From Hermodice carunculata (lineage: Eukaryota > Annelida > Polychaeta > Eunicida > Amphinomidae), in assembly GCA_964020975.1 (NCBI GenBank), contig OZ026615.1, forward strand, positions 30,153,722-30,217,721: a stretch of 64,000 nucleotides of DNA. Reading direction: 5' to 3'. A model generated the notes under the pieces. It was not told the DNA's origin, ran no database searches, and saw nothing but the letters and a program-made list of their open reading frames with translations. The position numbers and the translations under genes were made by a program. Positions 37,027 through 64,000 of this stretch are shown here, in pieces. The number at the start of each line of letters is the position of its first letter. Positions within the stretch are counted from its first letter, which is position 1.

Positions 37027-64000
<26,974 letters not shown>

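Overview
This is a repeat-rich, AT-rich animal nuclear window, most likely from a bivalve mollusc. The support is split genes with GT-AG introns and dense interspersed elements with short tandem cores, AGGTCA-rich units and ACGG microsatellites, a style typical of bivalve genomes. The species call is inference.

Two host genes are recognisable. On the + strand, about 6.5-10.0 kb, are the last three coding exons of a serine racemase-type PLP enzyme, in bivalves either serine or aspartate racemase; its earlier exons lie outside the window. On the - strand, 60.4 kb down to 37.0 kb, is the 3' two thirds of a par-1/MARK kinase gene: end of the kinase domain, UBA domain, long linker, KA1 domain and stop. 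Every intron phase fits. Two homologous exons at 55.4 and 56.9 kb encode the same post-kinase segment, and the reading frame stays open only if exactly one is used, so they are predicted to be mutually exclusive alternative exons. The kinase exons that encode the start and active site lie beyond the right edge.

Between and inside these genes lie several repeat families, named here A to G. Family A has two hairpin ends, CAGCTGA-rich at one and CTCTTGTT at the other, with tandem cores and an ACGG microsatellite; a filled and an empty site show it inserting in an A/T run with no visible target duplication. Family B has the hairpin AGGCCCATGGGCCT at one end. Family C is an array of about 150-180 bp units with AGGTCANNNTGACC palindromes. 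Family D is an array of about 150 bp units. Families E and F are tandem arrays in the first 6.2 kb. Family G has a 146 bp core, a 16 bp palindrome and 14 bp inverted ends. There are also a dead mariner, a decayed Penelope-like reverse transcriptase, a TTAA-flanked palindromic MITE, minisatellites and long (TA)n tracts.

Layout: 0-6.5 kb repeat arrays; 6.5-10 kb racemase 3' end; 11.9-13.2 kb mariner; 14-34.9 kb nested hairpin-ended elements in a rough mirror arrangement around 22 kb; 35-37 kb MARK 3' flank; 37-60.4 kb MARK exons in large introns; 60.4-64 kb upstream MARK intron with a few repeats.
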